In this document: one piece after another, positions 25,817-34,333 of the stretch | Layout: each line of letters opens with the position of its first letter | How positions within the stretch are numbered: the stretch's first letter is position 1 | Source: Oleiharenicola lentus | GTDB lineage: Bacteria > Verrucomicrobiota > Verrucomicrobiia > Opitutales > Opitutaceae | Reading direction: 5' to 3' | Assembly (NCBI RefSeq): GCF_004118375.1 | Contig: NZ_SDHX01000001.1 | Span: forward strand, 1,119,693 to 1,183,692 | DNA: 64,000 bases | Made by a program: the position numbers and the translations under genes | The notes under the pieces: generated by a model | What the model saw: the letters and a program-made list of their open reading frames with translations, nothing else | Databases searched by the model: none | Told to the model about the DNA's origin: nothing

Positions 25817-26890
25817 ATGAAAATCGGCATCATCGGGGCGGGCAAGGTCGGCGGCACGATCGCGACTTTGCTCGAATCCTGCAAATTCTGCAAAAACGTC
25901 GCACTCGCGGATGTGCGCCCGGGCGTGGATCTCCAAGGCCTGAAAAAGTCCAAATTCGCCCGCGTTGACGTCAACAAGCCGGCAGAGCTCGCCGCCTTCG
26001 TGGGCGGACGCGATGCGGTCGTCAGCGCGGCGCCCTACTTCCTCAACAAGACCATCGCCGCGGCCTGTGCGGAGGCGGGCGTGAGTTATTTCGATCTCAC
26101 GGAGGACGTCGAGACGACGACCTTCGTGCGCGGGTTGGCGGCAAAGCACAAAGGCACGTTCATGCCGCAGTGCGGCCTCGCTCCTGGCGCGATCAACATC
26201 GTGGGCGGCTCGCTGGCGTCATCGCTGGAGAACGTCCGCACCTGCGAGATGCGCGTGGGCGCGCTGCCGCTCAACGCCAGCAACCAGATGAAGTATTACC
26301 TCAGCTGGAGCACGGCCGGTCTGATCAACGAATACTGCCAGCCCGGCGACGCGCTCTACGGCGGGCGGCGCGTGACGACCATGCCGCTCGACGGCGTGGA
26401 GCGGCTCACGGTGGACGGCGTCGAATACGAGGCCTTCAACACCTCGGGCGGCGTGGCCACCATGGGCGAGACCTTCGCCGGGCGCGTGCAGGAGCTGAAC
26501 TACAAGACCCTGCGCTATCCCGGCCACCGCGACCTGATGAAATTCCTCCTGCACGATCTCAACCTCGCGCCGCGGCAGGAACTGGTGACGCAGATCTTCG
26601 ACCAGGAGGTGCCGCTCACGGAATCGGATGTCGTCGTGTTTTATGTCAGCGTCGTCGGCACCGACCGCGAGGGCCGGCTGAAACAGCGCAGCTTCATCAA
26701 GAAAATGCACGGCGCCGTCATCGCCGGCCGCAAGCTCAACGCCATCCAACTCACCACCGCCGCCGGCATCACCGGCGTGCTGGAGCTGTTCGCGAAGAAA
26801 AAGCTCGGCCCCGGTTTCGTGAAACAGGAGAGCGTCTCGCTGGAGGACTTCCTCGGCACCCAGTGGGGCGGGAAAGTTTACGGCGGATAA
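25817..26890 (+). CDS. Saccharopine dehydrogenase family protein
   Basis: A 357-residue NAD(P)-dependent dehydrogenase. The N-terminus is a Rossmann fold with G-I-I-G-A-G-K-V-G-G, followed by A-D-V-R-P-G and V-S-A-A-P-Y-F, as in LYS9/LysDH-type enzymes; the C-terminal saccharopine-binding domain follows (P-L-N-A-S-N-Q-M-K-Y-Y). It probably splits saccharopine to glutamate and 2-aminoadipate semialdehyde, or acts on lysine itself; the sequence alone does not decide. The semialdehyde dehydrogenase encoded next would take the product. Confidence 0.85.
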   Translation: MKIGIIGAGKVGGTIATLLESCKFCKNVALADVRPGVDLQGLKKSKFARVDVNKPAELAAFVGGRDAVVSAAPYFLNKTIAAACAEAGVSYFDLTEDVETTTFVRGLAAKHKGTFMPQCGLAPGAINIVGGSLASSLENVRTCEMRVGALPLNASNQMKYYLSWSTAGLINEYCQPGDALYGGRRVTTMPLDGVERLTVDGVEYEAFNTSGGVATMGETFAGRVQELNYKTLRYPGHRDLMKFLLHDLNLAPRQELVTQIFDQEVPLTESDVVVFYVSVVGTDREGRLKQRSFIKKMHGAVIAGRKLNAIQLTTAAGITGVLELFAKKKLGPGFVKQESVSLEDFLGTQWGGKVYGG

Positions 26891-26920
26891 TTTTCGATTT
26901 TGGATTCTTGATTTTCGATT
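26890..26920. repeat. AT-rich dispersed repeat, copy 2 (inverted)
   Basis: The reverse complement matches 3553-3583 at 29 of 31 positions. It starts at the last base of the saccharopine dehydrogenase stop codon. Confidence 0.6.
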
Positions 26921-26939
26921 CACCAACCCAGCCCATATC

Positions 26940-27042
26940 TGTCATTCTGAGCAGAGCGAAGTCCCGAGCGAAGCGACATCCTCATCCAGCAGGACAAACG
27001 CACCGCACATGCCTTGGATCCTTCACTGCGCTCAGGTTGACA
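26940..27042. repeat. 103-bp element with TGTCA...TGACA inverted ends
   Basis: The left end TGTCATTCTGAGC and the right end GCGCTCAGGTTGACA form imperfect terminal inverted repeats with a further G-A-A-G/C-T-T-C pair inside. Elements with this kind of end (TGTCATTCTGAGCGAAG) are common intergenic repeats in many bacteria. It ends 10 bp before the ALDH start codon. A single arm of the same type is found inside metH at 63489-63509. Confidence 0.55.
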
Positions 27043-27052
27043 CGCTTCTAAA

Positions 27053-28594
27053 ATGCCCTATTCCTCCACCTCCGTCGCCACGGTCGCCAAGGCGATCTTT
27101 CCCAAGCTCGGTCTCTCCATGAAGACCGCCAATCCCGGCGTGTTCGCGGGCGAATGGGGCGGGTCCGGGCCGGTGATCGACAAGTTCTCGCCGATTGACG
27201 GCTCGCTGATCGGCCGCGTGCGCACCGCCTCGCCGGCGGACTACGAACGTACGGTCAAGGCGGCGGCGGAGGCCTTCATCGACTGGCGCGACCTGCCGGC
27301 GCCGAAGCGCGGTGAGGTCATCCGTCGCTACGGTGAGGCGCTGCGCGGGCTCAAGCGCGAGCTCGGTCGGCTCGTGTCGCTGGAGGCGGGCAAGATCCCG
27401 GCCGAAGGCGAGGGCGAGGTGCAGGAGATGATAGACATCTGCGACTTCGCCACCGGACTTTCGCGGCAATTGCACGGCCTGACGATCGCCTCGGAGCGTC
27501 CGGGCCACCGCATGCTGGAGCAATGGCAGCCGTTGGGGGTCGTTGGCATCATCTCGGCCTTCAATTTTCCCGTGGCCGTCTGGGCGTGGAACAGCGCGCT
27601 GGCCGCCGTGTGCGGCGACACCACGCTCTGGAAGCCGTCCGAAAAAACGCCGCTCACGGCCATCGCCTGCATCCGGCTCGCCGAGATGGTCTGCCATGAG
27701 TGCGACGTGAATCCGGCGATTTTCTCCCTCGCCGTCGGCGCGGCGGAGATCGGTGAGCTGCTCGCGGCGGACACGCGGGTGCCGCTGGTCTCGGCCACGG
27801 GCTCGACGCGCATGGGCCGGCGCGTGGCCGAGGTGGTGGCGCACCGCTTCGGGCGCTCGCTGCTGGAACTGGGCGGCAACAACGCGATCATCGTGACGCC
27901 GTCCGCCGACCAGAAATTGGCCTTGCGGGCCGTGCTCTTCGGCGCGGCGGGCACCGCCGGCCAGCGTTGCACGACGACGCGCCGGATCATCGTCCACAAG
28001 TCGGTGTACAAGGCCTTTGTCGCCTCGCTCGTCACCGCTTACCGCCAGCTGCCGGTCGGCAACCCGCTCAAACCCGGCACGCTGGTCGGCCCGTTGATCG
28101 ACGAGACGGCGGTGGCCGCGATGCAGGCTGCGCTCGACGAGGTGAAGGCCCGCGGCGGACGCGTGCTCCACGGTGGTGAGCACCTCGGCGGCACCTACGT
28201 GACGCCCGCCATTGTCGAGGCCGAGAATTCCTGGCCGGTGGTGCAGTACGAGACCTTCGCGCCGATCCTTTACGTGATGACCTACAAGACAATCGACGAG
28301 GCGATCACCCTACAGAATGCCGTGCCGCAGGGCCTGAGCTCCGCGATTTTCACGACCGACCTGCGCGAGTCGGAGCATTTCCTGTCCGCCCGGGGCAGCG
28401 ACTGTGGCATCGCCAACGTGAACATCGGCACGAGCGGTGCTGAGATCGGCGGCGCCTTCGGCGGCGAAAAGGAAACCGGAGGCGGCCGCGAGAGCGGCAG
28501 CGACGCCTGGAAAGCCTACATGCGCCGGCAGACGGTCACGATCAACTACTCCGACGACCTGCCGCTCGCGCAGGGGATCAGGTTTGGCGATTGA
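27053..28594 (+). CDS. 2-aminoadipate semialdehyde dehydrogenase-like (ALDH7 type)
   Basis: A 513-residue NAD(P)-dependent aldehyde dehydrogenase. Catalytic residues are visible: Glu in L-E-L-G-G-N-N, nucleophile C306 in G-T-A-G-Q-R-C-T-T, and W-K-P-S-E-K in the coenzyme site; N in F-N-F-P-V-A-V-W is the oxyanion Asn. The G-Q-R-C-T-T-T-R-R and G-G-E-K-E-T-G-G-G-R-E-S-G patches are typical of ALDH7A1/antiquitin, which oxidises 2-aminoadipate semialdehyde to 2-aminoadipate in lysine degradation. The neighbouring saccharopine dehydrogenase supports that substrate. Confidence 0.88.
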   Translation: MPYSSTSVATVAKAIFPKLGLSMKTANPGVFAGEWGGSGPVIDKFSPIDGSLIGRVRTASPADYERTVKAAAEAFIDWRDLPAPKRGEVIRRYGEALRGLKRELGRLVSLEAGKIPAEGEGEVQEMIDICDFATGLSRQLHGLTIASERPGHRMLEQWQPLGVVGIISAFNFPVAVWAWNSALAAVCGDTTLWKPSEKTPLTAIACIRLAEMVCHECDVNPAIFSLAVGAAEIGELLAADTRVPLVSATGSTRMGRRVAEVVAHRFGRSLLELGGNNAIIVTPSADQKLALRAVLFGAAGTAGQRCTTTRRIIVHKSVYKAFVASLVTAYRQLPVGNPLKPGTLVGPLIDETAVAAMQAALDEVKARGGRVLHGGEHLGGTYVTPAIVEAENSWPVVQYETFAPILYVMTYKTIDEAITLQNAVPQGLSSAIFTTDLRESEHFLSARGSDCGIANVNIGTSGAEIGGAFGGEKETGGGRESGSDAWKAYMRRQTVTINYSDDLPLAQGIRFGD

Positions 28595-28615
28595 GTGGCT
28601 GAGCGCGCAGCCTGC

Positions 28616-28641
28616 GGTCCAGCTGGAGCTGGACCCTCCAC
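28616..28641. repeat. AGCT hairpin with CTCCAC tail
   Basis: The hairpin GGTCCAGCT-gg-AGCTGGACC is followed by CTCCAC, a third stem variant of the 25752-25803 type. It lies 21 bp after the ALDH stop codon. Confidence 0.65.
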
Positions 28642-28648
28642 AAAAGTA

Positions 28649-28674
28649 AGGCGCCGGTCGAGGGACCGGCGCCT
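28649..28674. terminator. Hairpin between convergent genes, possible bidirectional terminator
   Basis: A perfect 10-bp stem, AGGCGCCGGT/ACCGGCGCCT, with a 6-bp loop, located between the convergent ALDH and Gfo/Idh genes. There is no long T-run, so intrinsic termination would be weak; its main role may be 3'-end protection. Confidence 0.45.
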
Positions 28675-28704
28675 GGGCAGAAACGAGACCGCGGACAGGG
28701 TTCC

Positions 28705-30198
28705 TCAGCCTCGGCGGATGCGAGCGGCTTGGGGCATCGGGAGCGGACCGGTGCGGGAGGGCATCGGGGCGTATTCGGGGGTGCCGAGGCCGGTGACGAG
28801 CTTGCGGATGTCCACGGGCTGGTGGGTGGTGAAGCACTGGTTCGCCGCGGCGCCGATCAAAATGGAGATGGCACCGGCGCGCTCGTCGGCGGCGCGCAGG
28901 TATTTGTCGGCGGGCGGGGCGGGCAGGAAGAGGTCGTCGAGCATCAGCTTGTCGCCGCCCCCGTGGGAACCGGTGCCGGTCCAGGGCTCGACCTTGCGGC
29001 CGGCGCCGCGCAGCGGGATGACGCGGGTGCGCGTGCCGCCCTCGGCAATGGCGCCCTGGGCGTCGTCGGAGTCGGCGGCGTTCACATAGACCTGCTCGAC
29101 GATGCTGTGCTCGAGGCGGCCGAGCGTGCCGTTGAAGGCGATCTGGTAGCCCTCCCACGCGTTGAAGGCGTTGAGGCTGTAGTTGAGGGTGACGTTGTTG
29201 TCGTAGCCGACGATGACGTTCATCGTGTCCTCGATGTCGATGCGCGGGTTGAACACGCACTGGTCGCGGAAGTAGCCGTCATGGTGTTCCTGGTCGAGGT
29301 AGAGGGACTTGAGGCCGGGGTTGTCGGCGAGGCTCATGAAGAAGCCGCACTTGTCCTTTTCCGGGCAGGTGTGGCAGCGGTCGTGGTGCGACGACAGGCC
29401 GAAGCGCTTCGCCATGGCCGGGGTGTAGAACTCGCGCTTGCCGGTGGCGTCCACGCGCACGGGCACGGCGCCGAGCCACCAGTTGACGAGGTCGAAGTGG
29501 TGGGTGGCCTTGTGGATCATGAGGCCGCCGGAGTTTTCCTTCCGGCCGTGCCAGCGGCGGAAGTAGTCGGCGCCGTGGCTGGTGTTGAGCAGCCACTGGA
29601 AATCAACGGACAACACCTCGCCGATCTCGCCGGACATGAGGATGTCCTTCACCTGCGTGCGGGGCGGGGAGTAGCGGTAGTTGAAGAGGACGCGCACGAG
29701 CTTCCCGGTCTTCGCGCGGGCATCGAGGATGCGCTGGCACTTGTCGGGCGTGGTGGTCATCGGCTTCTCCGTGACCGTGTCACAGCCGAGCTCCATGGCG
29801 CGCACAAGGTATTCGTCATGCGTGGAGTCCATGGTGGTGACGATGACGACATCGGGCTTCGCCTCGCGGACCATCTTGTCGAAATCGGTGTGCAGGTAGC
29901 CGGCGGGCACGGGGGCGCCGTTTTCCGCGGAGCGCTTTTGCGCGAGGGCGAGGCGGCCGGCGTTTTTGTCGCAGAGGGCGACGAGCTCGGCGTGTTCCTT
30001 GTAGGTTTTCTCGATCGCGTCGTGATACATCCGGTAGCGCGAGCCGAGGCCGACGATGGCGTAGCGCTTGCGCCGGCCGGTGACGGCGGCGGCAAGCAGG
30101 CCCGGGGCGGCGCCAAGCACGAGGCCGGCGGCCGAGAGGGTTTTCATGAAGTGACGCCGGTCAACGCCGGCCGGGGTGGGGCCTTGAGGGGGAAGCAT
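28705..30198 (-). CDS. Tat-exported Gfo/Idh/MocA family oxidoreductase
   Basis: A 497-residue NAD(P)-dependent oxidoreductase-like protein with a twin-arginine signal (D-R-R-H-F-M-K, then a hydrophobic core to L-L-A-A). The Rossmann domain has Y-A-I-V-G-L-G-S-R and the catalytic-type E-K-P-M segment. The C-terminal domain includes a Cys cluster C-H-T-C-P-E-K-D-K-C that may bind a metal. Such exported members are numerous in Verrucomicrobiota and Planctomycetota and probably act on sugars or glycosides with tightly bound cofactor. The substrate cannot be told. The start at 30198 puts the RR motif near residue 14. Confidence 0.85.
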   Translation of the reverse strand: MLPPQGPTPAGVDRRHFMKTLSAAGLVLGAAPGLLAAAVTGRRKRYAIVGLGSRYRMYHDAIEKTYKEHAELVALCDKNAGRLALAQKRSAENGAPVPAGYLHTDFDKMVREAKPDVVIVTTMDSTHDEYLVRAMELGCDTVTEKPMTTTPDKCQRILDARAKTGKLVRVLFNYRYSPPRTQVKDILMSGEIGEVLSVDFQWLLNTSHGADYFRRWHGRKENSGGLMIHKATHHFDLVNWWLGAVPVRVDATGKREFYTPAMAKRFGLSSHHDRCHTCPEKDKCGFFMSLADNPGLKSLYLDQEHHDGYFRDQCVFNPRIDIEDTMNVIVGYDNNVTLNYSLNAFNAWEGYQIAFNGTLGRLEHSIVEQVYVNAADSDDAQGAIAEGGTRTRVIPLRGAGRKVEPWTGTGSHGGGDKLMLDDLFLPAPPADKYLRAADERAGAISILIGAAANQCFTTHQPVDIRKLVTGLGTPEYAPMPSRTGPLPMPQAARIRRG

Positions 30199-30302
30199 GA
30201 CGCATGCTGTAGCCACGCGCGGAGCACGCGCAAGTTTTCACCGCCGGTTTGCGTTCGAAGCGTCAGACCGGGCGAAGTTCAGGGATGAACCAGCGTCAGA
30301 AT

Positions 30303-30752
30303 TCAGCCGTGCTTGTCGGCGGGCGGAATCACGAGCACGGCGCACTTGGTGCGCTTGATGACGCCGCTGGCCGTGCTGCCGACCAGGAAATCGTAGAGGC
30401 GGCCGTGACCGTGCGAACCCATGATGATGGCGTCGGCCTCGATCTTGGCGGCTTCCTCCAGGATGGCGAAGTCGGGCGCCCCGACGACGGTGGAGGCGGA
30501 GCATTCGATGCCGGCGCCCCGGAAGGTCTCGAGCCGGCCGTCGAGCTTCTGGAGGGCGTTGCGCTTGTTGGTGTTCACGGCCTCCTCGACAATCTCGACC
30601 GGCAGCGCGAACTCGCCGCTGCCGACGACGGGGGGTTGGATGACGTGGAGCAGGTGAACCCGCCCCCGAAAGGCCTTGGCCTGCGCCAGGGCCGCCTCGA
30701 TCACCTTTTCGGTGACCGCAGAGAAATCAACGGGCACGAGCAGGGTTTTCAT
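30303..30752 (-). CDS. Universal stress protein UspA family
   Basis: A 149-residue single-domain protein beginning L-L-V-P-V-D-F-S and with the ATP-binding signature G-S-H-G-H-G-x9-G-S followed by V-L-V-I-P. This is the nucleotide-binding UspA subgroup. USPs modulate stress survival; no specific partner is seen. It is divergent from the EF-hand membrane protein at 30891, with a 138-bp shared upstream region. Confidence 0.9.
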   Translation of the reverse strand: MKTLLVPVDFSAVTEKVIEAALAQAKAFRGRVHLLHVIQPPVVGSGEFALPVEIVEEAVNTNKRNALQKLDGRLETFRGAGIECSASTVVGAPDFAILEEAAKIEADAIIMGSHGHGRLYDFLVGSTASGVIKRTKCAVLVIPPADKHG

Positions 30753-30890
30753 AGTCCAATCTAGCACGGTTCTCCTTCCGCCGGACAGCGGTTCCTTGGC
30801 AAGAACTGCGCACATCTTGGCAGATGCCGGCCACTTCGCGTTTGCCAGCCTCATCGCCCCGGGGAAACATGCGCGGACACACTCCCGACC

Positions 30891-33080
30891 ATGCATACTT
30901 GGAAATTCTTCCGCACCGGCGGGCTTGACCAGGTGACGCTCGAAAGCGGCGCCGACCTGCTCAATCTCGAAAACCTCGATCAGAAACTGTGGGTCGCGCT
31001 CAGCTGCCCGGTCAAGGGCCTGGAACTGGACGAGGCCACCCTCAAGCTGATCGACAGCGACGGCGACGGACGCATTCGCGTGCCCGAGTTGATTGCCGCG
31101 ATCAAGTGGGCGTCCCTCCGGCTGAAAGACACTGGCGTGCTCCTGCGCGGCACCGACGGCCTTGCCCTGGCCGACATTAACGAGGCGACGCCGGAGGGGA
31201 AAATCGCCCTCGCTTCCGCGCGACAAGTGCTGGTCAACCTCGGCAAGAAGGATTCCGCGGTCATCACGGTGGCCGACACAAACAACACCGCTGCCATCTT
31301 CGCCGCGAGTCCGCTCAACGGGGACGGCGTCATCCCGCCCGAGGCCAGCGAGGACGCAGCCGTGCAGGCCCTCATCAAGGACATCATCGCCTGCACCGGC
31401 GGCACCGCCGATCGCACCGGTTCCGTGGGCGTCACGGCCGCGCAGGTGGATGCCTTCTTTGCCGACCTCGCGGCCTACGCGGCCTGGATTGAGAACAGCG
31501 CGCTCAAGGACATCGCCGTCCTCGGTGAAGCCACCGACGCCGCGGTCACCGCGCTGAAGGCCGTGCGGGCCAAGGTCGAGGATTACTTCGGCCGCTGCCG
31601 GCTGGCCGCCTTCGACAAGCGCGCCGCCGCGGCGCTCAACCGCAGCGAGAGCGAATACCTCGCGATTGCCGCGAAGGACCTGAAGATCACCGCCGACGAG
31701 GTCTCAGGCTTTCCGCTGGCCGCCGTCGAGGGTGGTCGGGCGCTGCCGCTGCTGGACGGCGTGAATCCTGCCTGGGCCGCGGCCCTGGCCACCCTGCACA
31801 AGACCGTTGTCACCCCTCTGCTCGGGGCCGCGAAAACGTCCCTCACCGAGGCCGACTGGGCCGCGCTCAACGCGAAGCTGGCACCCTACGAGACATGGCT
31901 CGGCAGCAAGGCCGGCAGCACCGTCGAGAAGCTTGGCCTGGCCCGCATCAAGGAAATCCTGGCGGGCAAGGGCCTGGACGCACTCGCGGCGCTTGTGGCC
32001 AAGGACAAGGCGCTGGAGCCCGAGTTCAAGGCCATCAGCGACGTGGACCGCCTGGCGCATTATCACCGCGACCTGCGCGCTCTGCTGCACAATTTCGTCA
32101 ACTTCGCGGACTTTTACTCGCAAGACCGTTGGGCGATGTTCCAGGCCGGCACGCTCTACCTGGACAGCCGCAGCACCGAGCTTTGCATCCGGGTCGATGC
32201 CGCCAATCCCCTCGCGGCGATGAGCAAGGCCTACATCGCCTACTGCGCCTGCACGCGGCCCGGCGGCAAGACGATGAACATCGCCGCCTGCTTCACGCAG
32301 GGCGACAGCGACTATCTCTTCGTCGGCCGGCACGGTGTGTTCTATGACCGCGCCGGCAACGACTGGGATGCCGTCATCACCAGCATTGTGGACAATCCGA
32401 TCAGCATCCGGCAGGCCTTCTGGTCGCCCTACAAGAAGTTCATCCGCATGATCGAGGAGCAGGTGGCCAAGCGCGCCGCCGCGGCCGAGGCCGCTTCGAA
32501 CGCCAAGCTCGCCGGCGCGGCCGATGCCGCCGCCAACGCCGACAAGGCCAAGCCCGCCGAGCCGCCCAAGAAGGTGGACGTGGGGGCCGTCGCCGCCATC
32601 GGTGTGGCGATCACCGGCGCCATCAGCGCCCTCACGCTGATCCTCGGCTACGTATTCCAGCTCAAGGCCTGGCAGTATCCGCTGGTGCTCGTCGGTCTCA
32701 TGCTGGTGATTTCCACCCCCTCGATGGTGATCGCCTGGCTCAAACTGCGGCAACGCACGCTCGGACCCATCCTCGAGGGCAACGGCTGGGCTGTGAACGG
32801 CCGGGTGATGATCAACATTCCCTTCGGCACCAAGCTGACCGATCTTGCCGTGTTGCCCGCCGGGTCGAAACGCTCCTTGGAGGATCCCTACGAGGACAAG
32901 GAAGCCGCGCGTCGCCGCCGTCTCATTTGGCTGTTCCTGGTCGTGCTGGTGGCCGCCGCCGGCTACATCCGCTGGGATCACAACCAGAGGGGGCACTATT
33001 TCTGGCAGGAGCCGCCTCCGGCGGAAGCGCCCGCGGCCCCGGCTCCCGCGACAGCGCCAGTGGCAGAGCCGGCCAAATAA
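30891..33080 (+). CDS. Large EF-hand-containing membrane protein, conserved hypothetical
   Basis: A 729-residue protein. Residues 55-66 form a canonical EF-hand calcium loop (D-S-D-G-D-G-R-I-R-V-P-E); a second, weaker loop lies around N-G-D-G-V-I-P-P-E. A long, mostly helical soluble region follows (to about residue 520), then an Ala/Lys-rich coiled-coil-like linker, two TM helices (about 565-620) and a third (about 680-698), ending in a Pro/Ala tail. No catalytic motif is recognised. A calcium-responsive membrane-associated role is inference. A hairpin terminator follows at 33105-33140. Confidence 0.8.
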   Translation: MHTWKFFRTGGLDQVTLESGADLLNLENLDQKLWVALSCPVKGLELDEATLKLIDSDGDGRIRVPELIAAIKWASLRLKDTGVLLRGTDGLALADINEATPEGKIALASARQVLVNLGKKDSAVITVADTNNTAAIFAASPLNGDGVIPPEASEDAAVQALIKDIIACTGGTADRTGSVGVTAAQVDAFFADLAAYAAWIENSALKDIAVLGEATDAAVTALKAVRAKVEDYFGRCRLAAFDKRAAAALNRSESEYLAIAAKDLKITADEVSGFPLAAVEGGRALPLLDGVNPAWAAALATLHKTVVTPLLGAAKTSLTEADWAALNAKLAPYETWLGSKAGSTVEKLGLARIKEILAGKGLDALAALVAKDKALEPEFKAISDVDRLAHYHRDLRALLHNFVNFADFYSQDRWAMFQAGTLYLDSRSTELCIRVDAANPLAAMSKAYIAYCACTRPGGKTMNIAACFTQGDSDYLFVGRHGVFYDRAGNDWDAVITSIVDNPISIRQAFWSPYKKFIRMIEEQVAKRAAAAEAASNAKLAGAADAAANADKAKPAEPPKKVDVGAVAAIGVAITGAISALTLILGYVFQLKAWQYPLVLVGLMLVISTPSMVIAWLKLRQRTLGPILEGNGWAVNGRVMINIPFGTKLTDLAVLPAGSKRSLEDPYEDKEAARRRRLIWLFLVVLVAAAGYIRWDHNQRGHYFWQEPPPAEAPAAPAPATAPVAEPAK

Positions 33081-33104
33081 TATCCGCCATCATACTCCTG
33101 CTGC

Positions 33105-33140
33105 AAGACGCCGTGGTTAACCCCCACGGCGTCTTTGTTT
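33105..33140 (+). terminator. Rho-independent terminator
   Basis: A 12-bp stem, AAGACGCCGTGG/CCACGGCGTCTT, with a 7-bp loop, followed by TGTTT. It lies 25 bp after the EF-hand protein gene. Confidence 0.8.
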
Positions 33141-33365
33141 ATGGGTGCAATACCCCAAAATAATGACCAATTCTGGATGCTAATCGCGCCTATTAATTTT
33201 TAACGATGAGCTATATAGTTACTTAACTATATAAAGGATAGCATGAAGGGATAATAATTAAGCTCCGTGTATTCTGGATAATAGCCCTATTATAAATAGG
33301 GTAAAATACCTATCTTGATTTGGGTAAGGACTGCCGATTGTGGGGTCATCCACTGATTAATTGCT
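33141..33365. promoter_or_regulatory. AT-rich region with two palindromes upstream of a response regulator
   Basis: About 225 bp of unusually AT-rich DNA in a GC-rich window. It holds TATATAGTTA/TAACTATATA (33212-33233, 2-bp spacer) and CCCTATT/AATAGGG (33285-33301, 3-bp spacer), plus TATAAT-like boxes around 33290. These are good candidates for operator and promoter of the receiver-only gene at 33366. No coding ORF is supported here. Confidence 0.5.
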
Positions 33366-33767
33366 ATGACTTCCACCCCTGACAACAGCCCGGCCAAGCC
33401 AGTATTCCCTGCCTGGGTTCTGGTGGTAGATGATGAAGAGCCGATTCGGCAGGTGATGGCGGGTTTCATCCGCGAGACAGGGGTTGAAGTGGTGGAGGCA
33501 TTTGATGCGGCCTCCGCCCTGGTGATTCTCGGCCAGCGTCCGACCGAGCCGCTCATTGTTTTCGTGGATGTGGTCATGCCGGGCATGGATGGGCTCACAC
33601 TGGCGCGCAAGTTGCGCCCGACCCTGAAAACTGCCCGAATCGTGCTCATGAGCGGTCAGACCAGCCGCAAATCTTGGTGGCCGGCGGACCTGCTCGAGCT
33701 GACGTTTCTGACCAAGCCGTTCCGGCACTCGGAAATCATGGAGCTGCTTCGCGTGGCTCGCGGTTAA
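33366..33767 (+). CDS. Receiver-only response regulator (first of two)
   Basis: A 133-residue protein that is nothing but a receiver domain. It has the acidic pair in V-V-D-D-E-E, phospho-acceptor Asp in F-V-D-V-V-M-P-G-M-D-G, Ser in L-M-S-G-Q and Lys in L-T-K-P-F. No output domain is present, so it works by protein-protein contact or as a phosphate relay. It closely resembles the next gene product (33917-34327), suggesting duplication. No kinase gene lies nearby. Confidence 0.9.
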   Translation: MTSTPDNSPAKPVFPAWVLVVDDEEPIRQVMAGFIRETGVEVVEAFDAASALVILGQRPTEPLIVFVDVVMPGMDGLTLARKLRPTLKTARIVLMSGQTSRKSWWPADLLELTFLTKPFRHSEIMELLRVARG

Positions 33768-33916
33768 CAGATCACGGACTGAAAGGCGTCATCCTTCCGA
33801 GCGCATGAACCGGTTCGGTTCCGTGACTTATGGCATGATTAGCGGTCAATTTCCTCTGGCGGTGACGATTTACAACTTCCACTCACGCGCAAAACCCTTC
33901 GAATCATTAATTTCAG

Positions 33917-34327
33917 ATGTCTCACCTCAGCTCACGGCAGAACTCCTCCCCGGCCACCCCGTGGGTTCTCTTGGTTGATGACGAGGTCTCGATCCGGACC
34001 TTGATGACCCGGTTTCTGGCTGAGACCGGTCTGGAGATTGAGGAAGCCGGCAATGCCGACCAGGCGCTTGCTGTGCTGGCCAAACGGACCACCGAGCCGC
34101 TGGTGGCGTTCGTGGATGTGATGATGCCCGGAGTCGACGGCCTGACGCTGGCCCGCAAGTTTCGGGCCCGGTTCAAGCGGGGCAGCATCGTGGTCATGAG
34201 CGGACACCTCAGTGACGTCTCGTATTGGCCCGAAGACCTGCGGGACGTGGATTTCATGGCGAAACCGTTCCGGCTGGAGCTGGTCCTCGAAAAGGTGACG
34301 GCGGCTCGCGCCGCGCAGGGTTCCTGA
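33917..34327 (+). CDS. Receiver-only response regulator (second of two)
   Basis: A 136-residue receiver domain with L-V-D-D-E, F-V-D-V-M-M-P-G-V-D-G, M-S-G-H and M-A-K-P-F. Its central part, D-G-L-T-L-A-R-K, is identical to the upstream paralogue. It ends 6 bp before the CNB-domain membrane protein gene, so the two are almost certainly co-transcribed, and it may regulate that protein. Confidence 0.9.
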   Translation: MSHLSSRQNSSPATPWVLLVDDEVSIRTLMTRFLAETGLEIEEAGNADQALAVLAKRTTEPLVAFVDVMMPGVDGLTLARKFRARFKRGSIVVMSGHLSDVSYWPEDLRDVDFMAKPFRLELVLEKVTAARAAQGS

Positions 34328-34333
34328 GCGGTC

